Shown piece after piece: positions 1 through 7,870 of a stretch of 30,357 nucleotides of DNA. The stretch is from contig CAKTDK010000007.1 of NCBI GenBank assembly GCA_934541205.1, positions 1 to 30,357 on the forward strand, written 5' to 3'. Under the pieces are notes generated by a model that saw only the letters and a program-made list of their open reading frames with translations, ran no database searches and was not told where the DNA came from. The translations under genes and the position numbers were made by a program. The stretch's first letter is position 1, and the number at the start of each line of letters is the position of its first letter. Source of the DNA: an uncultured Eubacteriales bacterium (GTDB lineage Bacteria; Bacillota; Clostridia; Oscillospirales; RGIG7773).

Positions 1-279
1 CGTTATGCCAATATTGGCGATGTAATAATTGCTTCTGTAAAAAAAGCAACACCAGGCGGCGTTGTAAAAAAAGGTGATGTAGTAAAGGCTGTAGTTGTAA
101 GATCTTCGTTTGGTCTTAGAAGAGCAGACGGTTCTTATATAAAATTTGACGACAATGCAGCCGTAATAATAAAAGACGATAAAAACCCAAGAGGCACCCG
201 TATCTTTGGGCCGGTTGCCAGAGAGCTTCGTGAAAAGGAATATATGAAAATTCTTTCACTTGCTCCAGAGGTACTTTAA
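1..279 (+). CDS. rplN: 50S ribosomal protein L14, 3' end only
   Basis: The reading frame is open from the first base and ends at TAA 277-279, so only the last 92 residues are present. The translation carries L14 signatures: GDVIIASVKKA, then KKGDVVKAVVVRS, then FDDNAAVIIKD, NPRGTRIFGPVARELR and the terminal LAPEVL. L14 binds 23S rRNA at the subunit interface and contacts 16S rRNA in the 70S ribosome. The next gene, rplX, begins 14 bases downstream with its own AGGAGG, in the usual spc operon order L14-L24-L5-S14. Nothing looks damaged; the 5' part simply lies outside the window. Confidence 0.97.
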   Translation, partial: RYANIGDVIIASVKKATPGGVVKKGDVVKAVVVRSSFGLRRADGSYIKFDDNAAVIIKDDKNPRGTRIFGPVARELREKEYMKILSLAPEVL

Positions 280-293
280 TAGGAGGTGCAATG

Positions 294-689
294 ATGAGTA
301 AAGTTCATGTTCAAAAGGACGATTTGGTAGTTGTTATTTCCGGAAAATCAAATTATAAAAACGCTAAGAATTATAAAGAATTAAAGGAAAAAAACAAAAC
401 CGGTAAGGATTTATATAAACCTGCTAAAGTTCTTGCAGTTTCTCCTGAAGAAGGAAAGGTAATCGTTGAGGGCAAAAATTTTGTTACAAAACACGTAAAG
501 CCGAAAAGACAGGGCGAAGCAGGCGGAATAGTTAAAGCAGAAGCTGCTATGTATGCAAGCAAAGTAATGCATTATTGTGAAAAATGCGAAATGCCTGTAA
601 AAATCGGTGTAAAAATTGAAGAAGACGGCAGCAAAACCCGTGTTTGCAGAAAATGCGGAACAGAAATCGGAAAATACGGAAGGAGGTAA
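294..689 (+). CDS. rplX: 50S ribosomal protein L24 with an enlarged KOW loop
   Basis: L24 starts 50S assembly by binding the 5' domain of 23S rRNA near the exit tunnel. The start MSKVHVQKDD has an ATG at 294, seven bases after AGGAGG; an ATG at 291 is also in frame but only four bases from it. The product is 131 residues, longer than the roughly 105 usual for bacterial L24. After VVVISGK, where the family normally continues with a short GKDKGK-type turn, there are about 20 extra lysine- and asparagine-rich residues before AKVLAVSPEEGKVIVEG resumes the KOW fold. The C-terminal part keeps GGIVKAEA and a four-cysteine knuckle, YCEKC then VCRKC. Identity is firm from position and sequence; the insertion is discussed as a finding. 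Confidence 0.96.
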   Translation: MSKVHVQKDDLVVVISGKSNYKNAKNYKELKEKNKTGKDLYKPAKVLAVSPEEGKVIVEGKNFVTKHVKPKRQGEAGGIVKAEAAMYASKVMHYCEKCEMPVKIGVKIEEDGSKTRVCRKCGTEIGKYGRR

Positions 690-694
690 CCTAA

Positions 695-1234
695 ATGGCA
701 CGTTATAAAGAGCTTTATAAAAATGAAGTTGCACCGGCGCTTATGAAAAAGTTCAACTACAAAAGTCCGATGCAGATTCCGAAAATTGATAAAATAGTTA
801 TTAATGTAGGATGCGGCGATGCTCGTGACAATTCAAAGGTTATCGAGTCCGTAACTACAGATTTGGCGGCAATTACAGGTCAGAAACCTGTTGTATGTAA
901 AGCCAGAAAATCAGTAGCTAACTTTAAACTTCGTGAAGGTATGAACATTGGTGTAAAGGTAACATTAAGGGGAGATAGAATGTATGATTTCCTTGAAAGA
1001 TTATTTGATGTTGCTTTACCGAGAGTAAGAGATTTCAGAGGAATTAATCCAAACTCCTTTGACGGCAGAGGAAACTATGCTATGGGCGTAAGAGAACAGC
1101 TTATATTCCCTGAAATCGAATATGACAAAATCGATAAAGTTCGCGGCATGGATATTGTATTTACAACCACTGCAAACACCGACGAAGAAGCAAAAGAATT
1201 GTTAACCCTTATGGGCGCGCCTTTTGCAAAGTAA
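695..1234 (+). CDS. rplE: 50S ribosomal protein L5
   Basis: L5 binds 5S rRNA and joins it to the central protuberance of the 50S subunit, where it also touches the P-site tRNA. At 179 residues it has the normal family length. Visible signatures are KIVINVGCGDARDN in the N-terminal part, the GQKPVVCKARKSVANFKLREG stretch, RDFRGINPNSFDGRGNYAMGV and a C-terminal FTTTANTDEEAKELL. AGGAGG overlaps the end of rplX, and ATG 695 follows at five to eight bases, so rplX and rplE are closely coupled. Nothing unusual is seen. Confidence 0.98.
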   Translation: MARYKELYKNEVAPALMKKFNYKSPMQIPKIDKIVINVGCGDARDNSKVIESVTTDLAAITGQKPVVCKARKSVANFKLREGMNIGVKVTLRGDRMYDFLERLFDVALPRVRDFRGINPNSFDGRGNYAMGVREQLIFPEIEYDKIDKVRGMDIVFTTTANTDEEAKELLTLMGAPFAK

Positions 1235-1249
1235 TGAGGAGGAATTAAA

Positions 1250-1435
1250 GTGGCTAAAAAAGCGATGATTAATAAACAGCAGGGCAAACAGAAATATGCT
1301 GTTCGTTCATATAACAGATGTAAAATATGCGGAAGACCACACGCTTATCTTCGTAAATTCGGTATATGCCGTATTTGCTTTAGAGAGCTTGCTTACAAAG
1401 GACAAATACCCGGCGTAAGAAAAGCAAGTTGGTAA
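1250..1435 (+). CDS. rpsN: 30S ribosomal protein S14, type Z (zinc-binding)
   Basis: S14 completes the head of the 30S subunit beside S3 and S10. This is the short 61-residue type Z form. It carries a zinc knuckle, CKIC then CRIC, in the stretch RCKICGRPHAYLRKFGICRI, and ends with the family tail RKASW. The start codon is GTG at 1250, seven or eight bases after GAGGAGG. A weak hairpin (AAAAGAAAG at 1443-1451 and CTTTCTTTT at 1459-1467) lies in the 53-base gap before rpsH, and could modulate or process the mRNA there. Confidence 0.97.
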   Translation: MAKKAMINKQQGKQKYAVRSYNRCKICGRPHAYLRKFGICRICFRELAYKGQIPGVRKASW

Positions 1436-1488
1436 ACTTAATAAAAGAAAGAATGAAGCTTTCTTTTTGAAACAAGGAGGTATTGGAT

Positions 1489-1887
1489 ATGCAGATCACA
1501 GATCCTATCGCTGATTTGCTGACTAGAATTAGAAATGCAAATGCGGCAAAACATGATACTGTTTTAGTACCCGCTTCAAATATGAAAAAAGCTATCACAC
1601 AGATATTACTTGATGAAGGATATATCAAAGCTTTTGAAGTAGCCGAAGACGGAAAACAGGGTGTTATAAAAATAACGCTTAAGTATAATGAAAACAAAGA
1701 ACAGGTTATCAAAGGCCTTAGAAGAGTTTCTAAACCGGGTCTTAGAATATATGCAGATGTAGAAAATATGCCAAAAGTAATGCAAGGTATCGGAACTGCA
1801 ATAGTTTCAACTTCAAAGGGTGTTATGACTGATAAAGCAGCCCGTAAAGCCAATGTAGGCGGCGAAGTTCTTGCTTTTGTATGGTAA
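1489..1887 (+). CDS. rpsH: 30S ribosomal protein S8
   Basis: S8 binds the central domain of 16S rRNA and, in other bacteria, represses the spc operon. The start MQITDPIADLLTRIRNA is at ATG 1489, eight bases after AAGGAGG at 1474-1480. A TTG at 1483 is in frame but only two bases from the ribosome-binding site, so I do not use it. The product has 132 residues. The C-terminal block with GLRIYADVENMP, GTAIVSTSKGVMTDKAARK and the closing GGEVLAFVW is typical of S8. rplF follows 17 bases later with its own AGGAGG. Confidence 0.98.
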   Translation: MQITDPIADLLTRIRNANAAKHDTVLVPASNMKKAITQILLDEGYIKAFEVAEDGKQGVIKITLKYNENKEQVIKGLRRVSKPGLRIYADVENMPKVMQGIGTAIVSTSKGVMTDKAARKANVGGEVLAFVW

Positions 1888-1904
1888 TTTAGGAGGAGCA
1901 CGAA

Positions 1905-2447
1905 ATGTCAAGAATAGGTAGAAAACCCGTGCAAATCCCTCAGGGTGTTGAAGTAAAGCTTGATGGTAACCACATTACCGTAAAAGGACCTAAAGGCACT
2001 TTGGAGAGAACTCTGCACGAAGATATGATAATCAAAATGGAAAACAATGAAATAATTGTTGAACGTCCAAGCGAAGATAAAACCCACAGATCACTTCATG
2101 GATTGACAAGAACTCTTATTTCCAATATGGTTGTAGGCGTAACCGAAGGCTTTAAGAAAACACTTGAAGTAAACGGAGTAGGTTACAGAGCTGCAAAACA
2201 GGGAAAAGATCTTGTGCTTAACCTTGGATACTCACATCAGGTAGTTGTTTCTGAAATAGACGGAATTTCAATAGAGGTTCCAAATCAGAATACAGTAGTA
2301 ATTTCAGGAGCAGACAAACAGGCAGTAGGTCAGTTTGCAGCTGAAATACGTGAAAAAAGGCCGCCTGAACCTTATAAAGGAAAGGGTATCAAATACGACT
2401 TTGAAGTTATTCGCCGTAAAGAAGGTAAAGCAGGTAAAGGTAAATAA
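1905..2447 (+). CDS. rplF: 50S ribosomal protein L6
   Basis: L6 sits near the sarcin-ricin loop and the GTPase-associated centre of the 50S subunit. The start MSRIGRKPVQIP is canonical and preceded by AGGAGG at 1891-1896. The two alpha/beta repeats are visible; the second holds the KTLEVNGVGYRA signature and the C-terminal KRPPEPYKGKGIKY motif that contacts rRNA. Length is 180 residues, normal for the family. The gene lies between rpsH and rplR, the usual spc position. Confidence 0.98.
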   Translation: MSRIGRKPVQIPQGVEVKLDGNHITVKGPKGTLERTLHEDMIIKMENNEIIVERPSEDKTHRSLHGLTRTLISNMVVGVTEGFKKTLEVNGVGYRAAKQGKDLVLNLGYSHQVVVSEIDGISIEVPNQNTVVISGADKQAVGQFAAEIREKRPPEPYKGKGIKYDFEVIRRKEGKAGKGK

Positions 2448-2468
2448 TAAAGGAAGGAGTGAAGTCGG

Positions 2469-2828
2469 ATGGTTAATAAGCCAAACAGCAACAAGGCTCG
2501 AATCAGAAGACATCAGAGAGTCAGAGCAAAAATCAGCGGAACTTCTGATTGTCCCAGACTTAATGTTTTCAGAAGCCTTAACAATATATATGCACAGATT
2601 ATAGACGACACTAAGGGAACTACCTTAGTATCAGCCTCCACTTTAGACAAAGAGTTTGAAGGAGCAACAGGAAACTGCGAAGCTGCTAAAAAGGTTGGAC
2701 TTTTAGTTGCAAAAAAAGCTCTTGAAAAAGGAATAGAAAACGTAGTTTTTGATAGAGGTGGATATCTTTATCACGGAAGAATAAAAGAACTAGCAGACGG
2801 AGCCCGCGAAGGCGGACTTAAGTTCTAA
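2469..2828 (+). CDS. rplR: 50S ribosomal protein L18
   Basis: L18 binds 5S rRNA with L5 and joins the central protuberance. The 119-residue product shows NKARIRRHQRVRAKISGT, then PRLNVFRSLNNIYAQIIDD, a central GNCEAAKKVGLLVAKKALEKGI and the C-terminal VVFDRGGYLYHGRIKELADG, all L18 hallmarks. GGAAGGAG at 2452-2459 precedes ATG 2469. A second reading frame over the rplF-rplR junction (2335-2604) is only a shadow. Confidence 0.98.
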   Translation: MVNKPNSNKARIRRHQRVRAKISGTSDCPRLNVFRSLNNIYAQIIDDTKGTTLVSASTLDKEFEGATGNCEAAKKVGLLVAKKALEKGIENVVFDRGGYLYHGRIKELADGAREGGLKF

Positions 2829-2842
2829 TAAGGAGGGATATA

Positions 2843-3343
2843 ATGTCAAAGATAGATGCAGGCACTTTGGATGTAACTGAAGTAGTAGTTGATATGAAAC
2901 GTGTTTCTAAAACCGTAAAAGGCGGACGTGTAATGAAATTACAGGCAATTGTAGTTGTAGGTGATAAAAACGGTCACGTAGGCTGCGGAATAGGAAAAGC
3001 TTCAGACTATTCAGATGCTATCAAAAAAGGAATCGAAGACGCAAAGAAAAATATGGTTGAGATTTCTCTGAAAGACACAACTATTCCTCATGAAATCGTT
3101 GGAAATTTCAGAGCGTCAAACGTACTTTTAAAGCCGGCTCCTGAAGGTACCGGAGTTATTGCCGGAGGAGCAGTTCGTGCTGTTGTTGAACTTGCAGGTA
3201 TAAAAGATATAAGAACAAAATCACTTGGAAGCAATAACAAAGTAAATGTTGTTAAAGCTACAATTGAAGGTCTTAAAAATATCAGAACAGCGCAGGATGT
3301 TGCAAATACACGCGGTATAACCGTAGAAGAATTATTAGGATAG
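2843..3343 (+). CDS. rpsE: 30S ribosomal protein S5
   Basis: S5 lies at the mRNA entry site of the 30S subunit and contributes to decoding accuracy. The N-terminal dsRNA-binding-like domain is seen as RVSKTVKGGRVMKLQAIVVV and GHVGCGIGKASD. The C-terminal domain has LLKPAPEGTGVIAGGAVRAV and GIKDIRTKSLGSNNKVNVVKA. Length is 166 residues. Ribosome-binding site AGGAGGG precedes ATG 2843, and rpmD follows after 12 bases. Confidence 0.98.
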   Translation: MSKIDAGTLDVTEVVVDMKRVSKTVKGGRVMKLQAIVVVGDKNGHVGCGIGKASDYSDAIKKGIEDAKKNMVEISLKDTTIPHEIVGNFRASNVLLKPAPEGTGVIAGGAVRAVVELAGIKDIRTKSLGSNNKVNVVKATIEGLKNIRTAQDVANTRGITVEELLG

Positions 3344-3355
3344 GAGGGAAAGTAA

Positions 3356-3538
3356 ATGGCTACTTTAAAAATAAAGCTTGTTAAAAGCTTAATCGGCAGA
3401 AAAGATGATCAAATAGCCACTGCAATATCCCTTGGTCTTAAACGCATTGGAGCTGAAACAGTTCAGCCTGACAATGCTGCTACAAGAGGTAAAATATTTA
3501 AAATAAAACACCTTGTCCAAGTTGTTGAAGAAAAGTAA
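3356..3538 (+). CDS. rpmD: 50S ribosomal protein L30
   Basis: This 60-residue protein has the L30 ferredoxin-like core: LKIKLVKSLIGRKDDQ, then SLGLKRIGAETVQPDNAATRG, then KIKHLVQVVEE. L30 sits on the surface of the 50S subunit and binds 5S and 23S rRNA. The gene is flanked by rpsE and rplO, its standard Firmicutes location, and has AGGAGGGAAAG in front of ATG 3356. Confidence 0.97.
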   Translation: MATLKIKLVKSLIGRKDDQIATAISLGLKRIGAETVQPDNAATRGKIFKIKHLVQVVEEK

Positions 3539-3550
3539 GGAGGTGTCACT

Positions 3551-3991
3551 ATGTTGCTAAGCGAATTAAGTCCTGCAAAGGGAGCTACCAAAGTAGGAAA
3601 AAGAAAAGGAAGAGGCGCAGGTTCCGGTAACGGAAAAACTGCCGGCAGAGGACATAAAGGTCAATGGGCCCGTTCCGGCGGCGGTGTAAGACCGGGATTT
3701 GAAGGCGGACAGATGCCGCTTCAAAGACGTATACCAAAAAGAGGTTTCAATAATATTTTCGCTAAGAAATATACTGAAGTAAATGTATCTGATCTTGAAA
3801 GATTGGAAAATGTTTCTGAGGTTACTGCTGAAGTACTTTTGGAAAACGGTATTATCAGTAAAATTCAGGATGGAGTTAAGGTTTTAGGCAGAGGTGAAAT
3901 TACAAAAAGCTTTACTGTAAAGGTTTCTAAGGTTTCAGAATCTGCTAAAGCTAAAATCGAGGCTGCCGGAGGAAAGGTAGAGGTGGAATAA
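3551..3991 (+). CDS. rplO: 50S ribosomal protein L15
   Basis: L15 is a late-assembly 50S protein whose long basic N-terminal tail threads through 23S rRNA. The tail is clear here: KGATKVGKRKGRGAGSGNGK followed by GRGHKGQWARSGGGVRPGFE and GGQMPLQRRIPKRGF. The globular C-terminal domain ends with KIEAAGGKVEVE. Length is 146 residues. AAGGAGG at 3537-3543 precedes ATG 3551. Its stop codon is one base before the secY start, so the two genes are tightly coupled. Confidence 0.98.
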   Translation: MLLSELSPAKGATKVGKRKGRGAGSGNGKTAGRGHKGQWARSGGGVRPGFEGGQMPLQRRIPKRGFNNIFAKKYTEVNVSDLERLENVSEVTAEVLLENGIISKIQDGVKVLGRGEITKSFTVKVSKVSESAKAKIEAAGGKVEVE

Positions 3992-3992
3992 T

Positions 3993-5288
3993 ATGTTCAG
4001 TGTTTTCAAAAATGCTTGGAAAATCCAAGACTTGAGAAAGAAAATCATATTTACACTTTTCATAATTGTTCTTTTCCGTATAGGTTCGGCAATTCCTGTT
4101 CCTTTTATTGATGCAGAAGCTGTTAAATCAATTTTTAACGTAGGAACAGGCACAGACTTTTTAGGATATTTAAATACTTTGTCAGGAGGTGCTCTTGAAA
4201 AAGCGACTGTATTTGCTCTTTCAATTTCACCTTATATTACAGCAAGCATTGTAATTCAGCTTTTGACAATTGCTATTCCTGCTTTGGAAAGACTTTCTAA
4301 AGAAGGAGAAGAAGGCAGAAAAAAGCTTGCTAACTGGACTCGTTATACAACTATTATTTTAGGTGCGATAACAGCTTTCGGTTATTATACAATGCTTAAA
4401 AATTCAAATGCTCTTTCAAAAACAAACGGAACATTTGAAAGCATTTTACAGGCTGTAGTTATTATAGGAATATTTATTACAGGTGCATGTCTTATAATGT
4501 GGCTTGGTGAAAAGATAAATGAAAAAGGCATCGGAAACGGTATTTCAATTATACTTTTCGCAGGTATACTTTCAAGATTCCCTGCTTTTATTACTCAGAG
4601 TATAACAAATATTACAACAGGCAGAGCATGGATTCCCGTTATAGGTCTTATAGGCGGTATTTTAATGATAGCTTTTGTTGTTATTATGAATAATGCCGAA
4701 AGAAGAATTCCTGTTCAGTATGCAAAAAGAGTAGTGGGAAGAAAAGTATACGGAGGCCAAAGTACTCATATTCCTATGAAAGTAAGCATGTCAGGTGTTA
4801 TGCCGATAATTTTCGCAACATCTTTAATTTCAATGCCCAGTATGATAGTTGCTTTATTCTACGGAAATCAAGTTCCTACAAACGGTTTTTGGGCTGGAGT
4901 TATGAAGATATTCTCCCAGACAAGCTGGGTATATATCGTATTGGTATTTTTACTAATAGTTGCATTTTCTTATTTCTATGTTGTAATTCAGTTCAATCCT
5001 ATTGAAATTTCCAATAATCTTAAGAAAAACGGCGGATTTATTCCGGGAATCAGACCTGGTAAATCTACTACTGAATATATTTCAAAGATTTTGTGGAGAA
5101 TTACATTTATAGGAGCAATGTTCCTTGGAATTATTTCAATTGTTCCAAATATAGTTGATATGTTTGCAAAAGTAGGTTTGGCTCTTGGCGGTACTTCACT
5201 TATTATCGTTGTAGGTGTTGCTATTGAAACCGTTAAACAGCTTGAATCTCAAATGCTTATGCGTCACTATAAAGGCTTTTTGGAATAA
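3993..5288 (+). CDS. secY: Preprotein translocase pore subunit SecY
   Basis: SecY forms the membrane channel through which SecA- or ribosome-driven proteins are exported or inserted. The 431-residue product has about ten hydrophobic segments. Family markers are FRIGSAIPVPFID near residue 30, SPYITASIVIQLLTIAIPAL near residue 78, the loop RRIPVQYAKRVVGRKVYGGQ followed by STHIPMKVSMSGVMPIIFA, and NPIEISNNLKKNGGFIPGIR before the last segments. Its ribosome-binding site (AGAGGTGG) lies inside the end of rplO. The placement after rplO and before adk is the conserved Gram-positive order. Confidence 0.98.
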   Translation: MFSVFKNAWKIQDLRKKIIFTLFIIVLFRIGSAIPVPFIDAEAVKSIFNVGTGTDFLGYLNTLSGGALEKATVFALSISPYITASIVIQLLTIAIPALERLSKEGEEGRKKLANWTRYTTIILGAITAFGYYTMLKNSNALSKTNGTFESILQAVVIIGIFITGACLIMWLGEKINEKGIGNGISIILFAGILSRFPAFITQSITNITTGRAWIPVIGLIGGILMIAFVVIMNNAERRIPVQYAKRVVGRKVYGGQSTHIPMKVSMSGVMPIIFATSLISMPSMIVALFYGNQVPTNGFWAGVMKIFSQTSWVYIVLVFLLIVAFSYFYVVIQFNPIEISNNLKKNGGFIPGIRPGKSTTEYISKILWRITFIGAMFLGIISIVPNIVDMFAKVGLALGGTSLIIVVGVAIETVKQLESQMLMRHYKGFLE

Positions 5289-5304
5289 TCGGGAGGTAAA
5301 AAGT

Positions 5305-5937
5305 ATGAAATTGATACTTTTGGGTGCTCCCGGCGCGGGAAAGGGAACTCAGGCAGAAAATATTTGTAAGAAGTATAATATTCCTGCTATTTCAACCGGC
5401 GATATTATAAGAAAGGCTTTAAAAGACGGAACAGAAGTTGGACTTAAAGCAAAGTCTTATATGGAAAAAGGCGCTTTAGTGCCTGATGAAATCGTTATTG
5501 AAATGATTTCTGAAAGACTTTCTCAGGATGACTGTAAAAACGGATTTATTCTTGACGGTTTTCCGAGAACTGTTCCTCAGGCTGAAGCTCTTGATAAAAT
5601 GGGTGTTGAAATAGATAAGGTTATTTCAATTGAAGTATCCGATGAGAATATTGTTGAAAGAATGTCAGGCAGACGGGTATGCGATAAATGCGGCGCGTCG
5701 TATCATTTGGTTTATAAGCCTTCTGTTAATGAAACCGACTGCGGAAAATGCGGTGGGAAGCTTATAATAAGAGATGATGACAAGCCTGAAACGGTTAAAG
5801 AAAGACTTCATATTTATCATCAGCAGACTGAACCGTTAAAAGATTATTACGGCAAAACCGGCAAATTAAAACTTGTAATCGGTCAGGAAAAGGTAGAAGA
5901 TACTACTGCTGAGACAATGAAAGCTCTTGAGGATTAA
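5305..5937 (+). CDS. adk: Adenylate kinase, zinc-LID form
   Basis: Adenylate kinase converts ATP and AMP to two ADP in the cytoplasm. The 210-residue protein begins MKLILLGAPGAGKGTQAE, with the P-loop GAPGAGKGTQ at residues 7-16. The NMP-binding segment ISTGDIIRKAL and the GFILDGFPRTVPQAEAL motif follow. The LID domain carries two CxxC pairs, CDKCGASYH and CGKCGGK, which bind structural zinc in Gram-positive enzymes. The chosen ATG (5305) is five bases after GGGAGG; a longer in-frame extension into secY has no ribosome-binding site. Confidence 0.98.
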   Translation: MKLILLGAPGAGKGTQAENICKKYNIPAISTGDIIRKALKDGTEVGLKAKSYMEKGALVPDEIVIEMISERLSQDDCKNGFILDGFPRTVPQAEALDKMGVEIDKVISIEVSDENIVERMSGRRVCDKCGASYHLVYKPSVNETDCGKCGGKLIIRDDDKPETVKERLHIYHQQTEPLKDYYGKTGKLKLVIGQEKVEDTTAETMKALED

Positions 5938-5945
5938 GATATAAT

Positions 5946-6695
5946 ATGGTTACGCTGAAAAGTAATAGCGAAATTGAAAAAATGAAAGCAGCCGGTGAAA
6001 TTGCCATTTCTGCTTTATATGAAGCAAGAGAGCATATAAAACCGGGAGTTTCGACGTTTTTTCTTGATGAAGTAATAAATAAATATATTGTAAGATATGG
6101 GGCAAAGCCGTCTTTTCTCGGTTACGGAGGATTTCCGGCAAGCGCATGTATTTCTCTTAACGATATGATTATTCATGGTATTCCTTCAAAAGATGTAATT
6201 TTGAAGGAGGGAGATATAGTAAGTATTGACGTGGGGGCATACTACAAAGGTTTTCACGGAGATTGCGCCAGAACTTACGGTGTAGGTGAAATATCTGATA
6301 ATGCTAAAATGCTCATAGATGTTACGAGAGAAAGCTTTTTTGTAGGTATAAAAAAAGCTGTTGTGGGAAACAGAATGGGAGATTTGAGCAGCGCTATAGG
6401 AAACTATGCTGAAAAATTCGGATACGGAGTAGTTGAGGATTATACCGGTCACGGTATAGGAAGAAATCTTCATGAAGACCCGAGCGTTCCCAATTACGGA
6501 ACAGAAGGTCGTGGAATAAGATTTCAAAAAGGAATGACTATTGCGGTGGAACCTATGATAAATGAAGGTACAAAGGATTTTTATGTTCTTGACGATAAAT
6601 GGTCGGTAATAACATTGGATCATAAGCTTTCGGCTCATTATGAAAATACCATTGCGGTTACTGACGATCAGCCGATAATACTTACAAAAGTTTAG
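5946..6695 (+). CDS. map: Methionine aminopeptidase type I
   Basis: MAP removes the initiator methionine from nascent proteins after deformylation. The 249-residue product fits type I. The dinuclear metal ligands can be read in order: D in VSIDVGAYYKGFHGDCART (two aspartates), H in YTGHGIGRNLHEDP, E in AVEPMIN and E in HYENTIAV. Substrate-side histidine lies in MIIHGIPS. There is no strong ribosome-binding site before ATG 5946; it starts eight bases after the adk stop, so translation may be coupled to adk. Confidence 0.97.
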   Translation: MVTLKSNSEIEKMKAAGEIAISALYEAREHIKPGVSTFFLDEVINKYIVRYGAKPSFLGYGGFPASACISLNDMIIHGIPSKDVILKEGDIVSIDVGAYYKGFHGDCARTYGVGEISDNAKMLIDVTRESFFVGIKKAVVGNRMGDLSSAIGNYAEKFGYGVVEDYTGHGIGRNLHEDPSVPNYGTEGRGIRFQKGMTIAVEPMINEGTKDFYVLDDKWSVITLDHKLSAHYENTIAVTDDQPIILTKV

Positions 6696-6705
6696 GAGGA
6701 CCGTA

Positions 6706-7020
6706 ATGAGTTTGACTAAAGGATGCGTAGTTATTTCAAAAGCGGGAAGAGATAAAGGAAAATTGTTTTTTGTTCTTTCCCTGGCGGAAGAAAATATGGC
6801 TTTTATTGTTGATGGAAAACAAAGAAATCTTGAAAATCCAAAAAAGAAAAAACTGAAACATATAATGAAATTTGACGGCAAGGATGAAGAAGTCTGCCGG
6901 ATAACCAATAAAATTGTTTCAGGAGAAAAAATTACTAATTCGGAAATACGTAAAGCGTTGGATTATTTAAATAAAAAATATCTTATTTCATCAAAGACAG
7001 GAGGAGATTTCGTTGGCTAA
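6706..7020 (+). CDS. KOW-domain RNA-binding protein (L14e-like)
   Basis: The 104-residue basic protein opens with LTKGCVVISKAGRDKGKLFF, a KOW-type beta-barrel motif of the kind found in the L14e/L6e/L27e-related proteins that many Clostridia carry between map and infA. A lysine-rich linker (ENPKKKKLKHIMKF) and a helical tail follow. Its precise role is not known to me; its place in the operon suggests RNA or ribosome binding. AGGAGG precedes ATG 6706. The last eight bases overlap infA, whose ribosome-binding site lies inside this gene. Confidence 0.85.
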   Translation: MSLTKGCVVISKAGRDKGKLFFVLSLAEENMAFIVDGKQRNLENPKKKKLKHIMKFDGKDEEVCRITNKIVSGEKITNSEIRKALDYLNKKYLISSKTGGDFVG

Positions 7021-7231
7021 GGATGATATAATAGAATTTGAAGGCGTAGTTTTGGAAACGCTGCCGGATACAATGTTTAAAGTAGAACTTGAAAACGGAC
7101 ATCAAATACTTGCGAACATTTCCGGAAAATTAAGACAAAATTATATAAGAATATTACCCGGTGATAAGGTAACGGTTGAAGTATCTACTTATGACCTTAC
7201 AAGAGGCCGTATCACCTGGAGAGGAAAATAA
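7013..7231 (+). CDS. infA: Translation initiation factor IF-1
   Basis: IF-1 occupies the A site of the 30S subunit during initiation. The 72-residue protein has the S1-like OB fold: DDIIEFEGVVLETLPDTMFK, then VELENGHQILANISGKLRQN, IRILPGDKVTVEVSTYDLTR and GRITWRGK. Start is TTG at 7013, set by GGAGGAG just upstream and by the canonical length; it overlaps the preceding KOW gene. A hairpin (TTTGACATT at 7245-7253, AATGTCAAA at 7257-7265) lies between infA and rpmJ and could be a processing or attenuation site. Confidence 0.97.
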   Translation: MAKDDIIEFEGVVLETLPDTMFKVELENGHQILANISGKLRQNYIRILPGDKVTVEVSTYDLTRGRITWRGK

Positions 7232-7286
7232 AAACCCTGCATCTTTTGACATTTTGAATGTCAAAGCTAAGAAGGAGGTAATTGAT

Positions 7287-7400
7287 ATGAAGGTAAGACC
7301 TTCTGTTAAACCTATTTGCGAAAAATGCAAAATCATTAAAAGAAAAGGCAAAGTAATGGTTATTTGCCAAAATCCGAAGCATAAACAAAAACAAGGTTAA
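7287..7400 (+). CDS. rpmJ: 50S ribosomal protein L36, zinc-binding form
   Basis: The 37-residue L36 begins MKVRPSVKPICEKCKIIKRK and has the four zinc ligands C-x2-C...C...H of the C+ form, with CQNPKHKQKQG at the end. L36 stabilises the 23S rRNA core near the peptidyl transferase and L6 region. GAAGGAGG at 7271-7278 precedes ATG 7287. An in-frame upstream ORF start at 7176 runs through infA and is not real. Confidence 0.97.
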   Translation: MKVRPSVKPICEKCKIIKRKGKVMVICQNPKHKQKQG

Positions 7401-7487
7401 GCTGACAAAAAAAGCGGCTGCACAAAGTTTTTTGTGATTTTTTGAAAGCATGAACCATGAATATTAATTTTATGGAGGTGTAAGCGA

Positions 7488-7856
7488 ATGGCTCGTATAG
7501 CCGGTGTTGACTTACCAAGAGAAAAAAGAGTTGAAGTTGGTTTGACTTATATTTTCGGAATCGGTGCAACAAGCGCTAAGAAAATTCTTGAATCAACTGG
7601 TGTAAATCCTGACACAAGAGTTAAAGATTTAACTCCTGAAGATGAAAACAAAATCCGTGAATATATTGATAAGAATTTTGTAGTAGAAGGTGATCTCAGA
7701 AGAGATACAGCACTTGATATAAAAAGACTTATGGAAATCGGATGTTACAGAGGAATCAGACATAGAAAAGGCTTACCTGTAAGAGGTCAAAAGACCAAAA
7801 CAAATGCGAGAACACGCAAAGGCCCTAGAAAGACTATCGCTAATAAGAAGAAATAA
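7488..7856 (+). CDS. rpsM: 30S ribosomal protein S13
   Basis: S13 lies in the 30S head and forms bridges to L5 and the P-site tRNA. The 122-residue protein starts MARIAGVDLPREKRVEVGLT and has YIFGIGATSAKKIL (helix-hairpin-helix), DLRRDTALDIKRLMEIGCYR, GIRHRKGLPVRGQKTKTNAR and the basic tail GPRKTIANKKK. TGGAGGTG precedes ATG 7488. The 87-base gap from rpmJ contains a weak hairpin followed by T-rich sequence, but nothing that clearly ends the operon. Confidence 0.98.
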   Translation: MARIAGVDLPREKRVEVGLTYIFGIGATSAKKILESTGVNPDTRVKDLTPEDENKIREYIDKNFVVEGDLRRDTALDIKRLMEIGCYRGIRHRKGLPVRGQKTKTNARTRKGPRKTIANKKK

Positions 7857-7870
7857 GGAGGGAATAGTCA

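Noticed and set aside
1380..1901. 173-codon minus-strand ORF over rpsH
   Set aside because: Complete overlap with S8 and no family resemblance; a codon-bias shadow.
6186..6908. 240-codon minus-strand ORF over map and the KOW gene
   Set aside because: Antisense to two well-supported genes, with no ribosome-binding site or recognisable domain.
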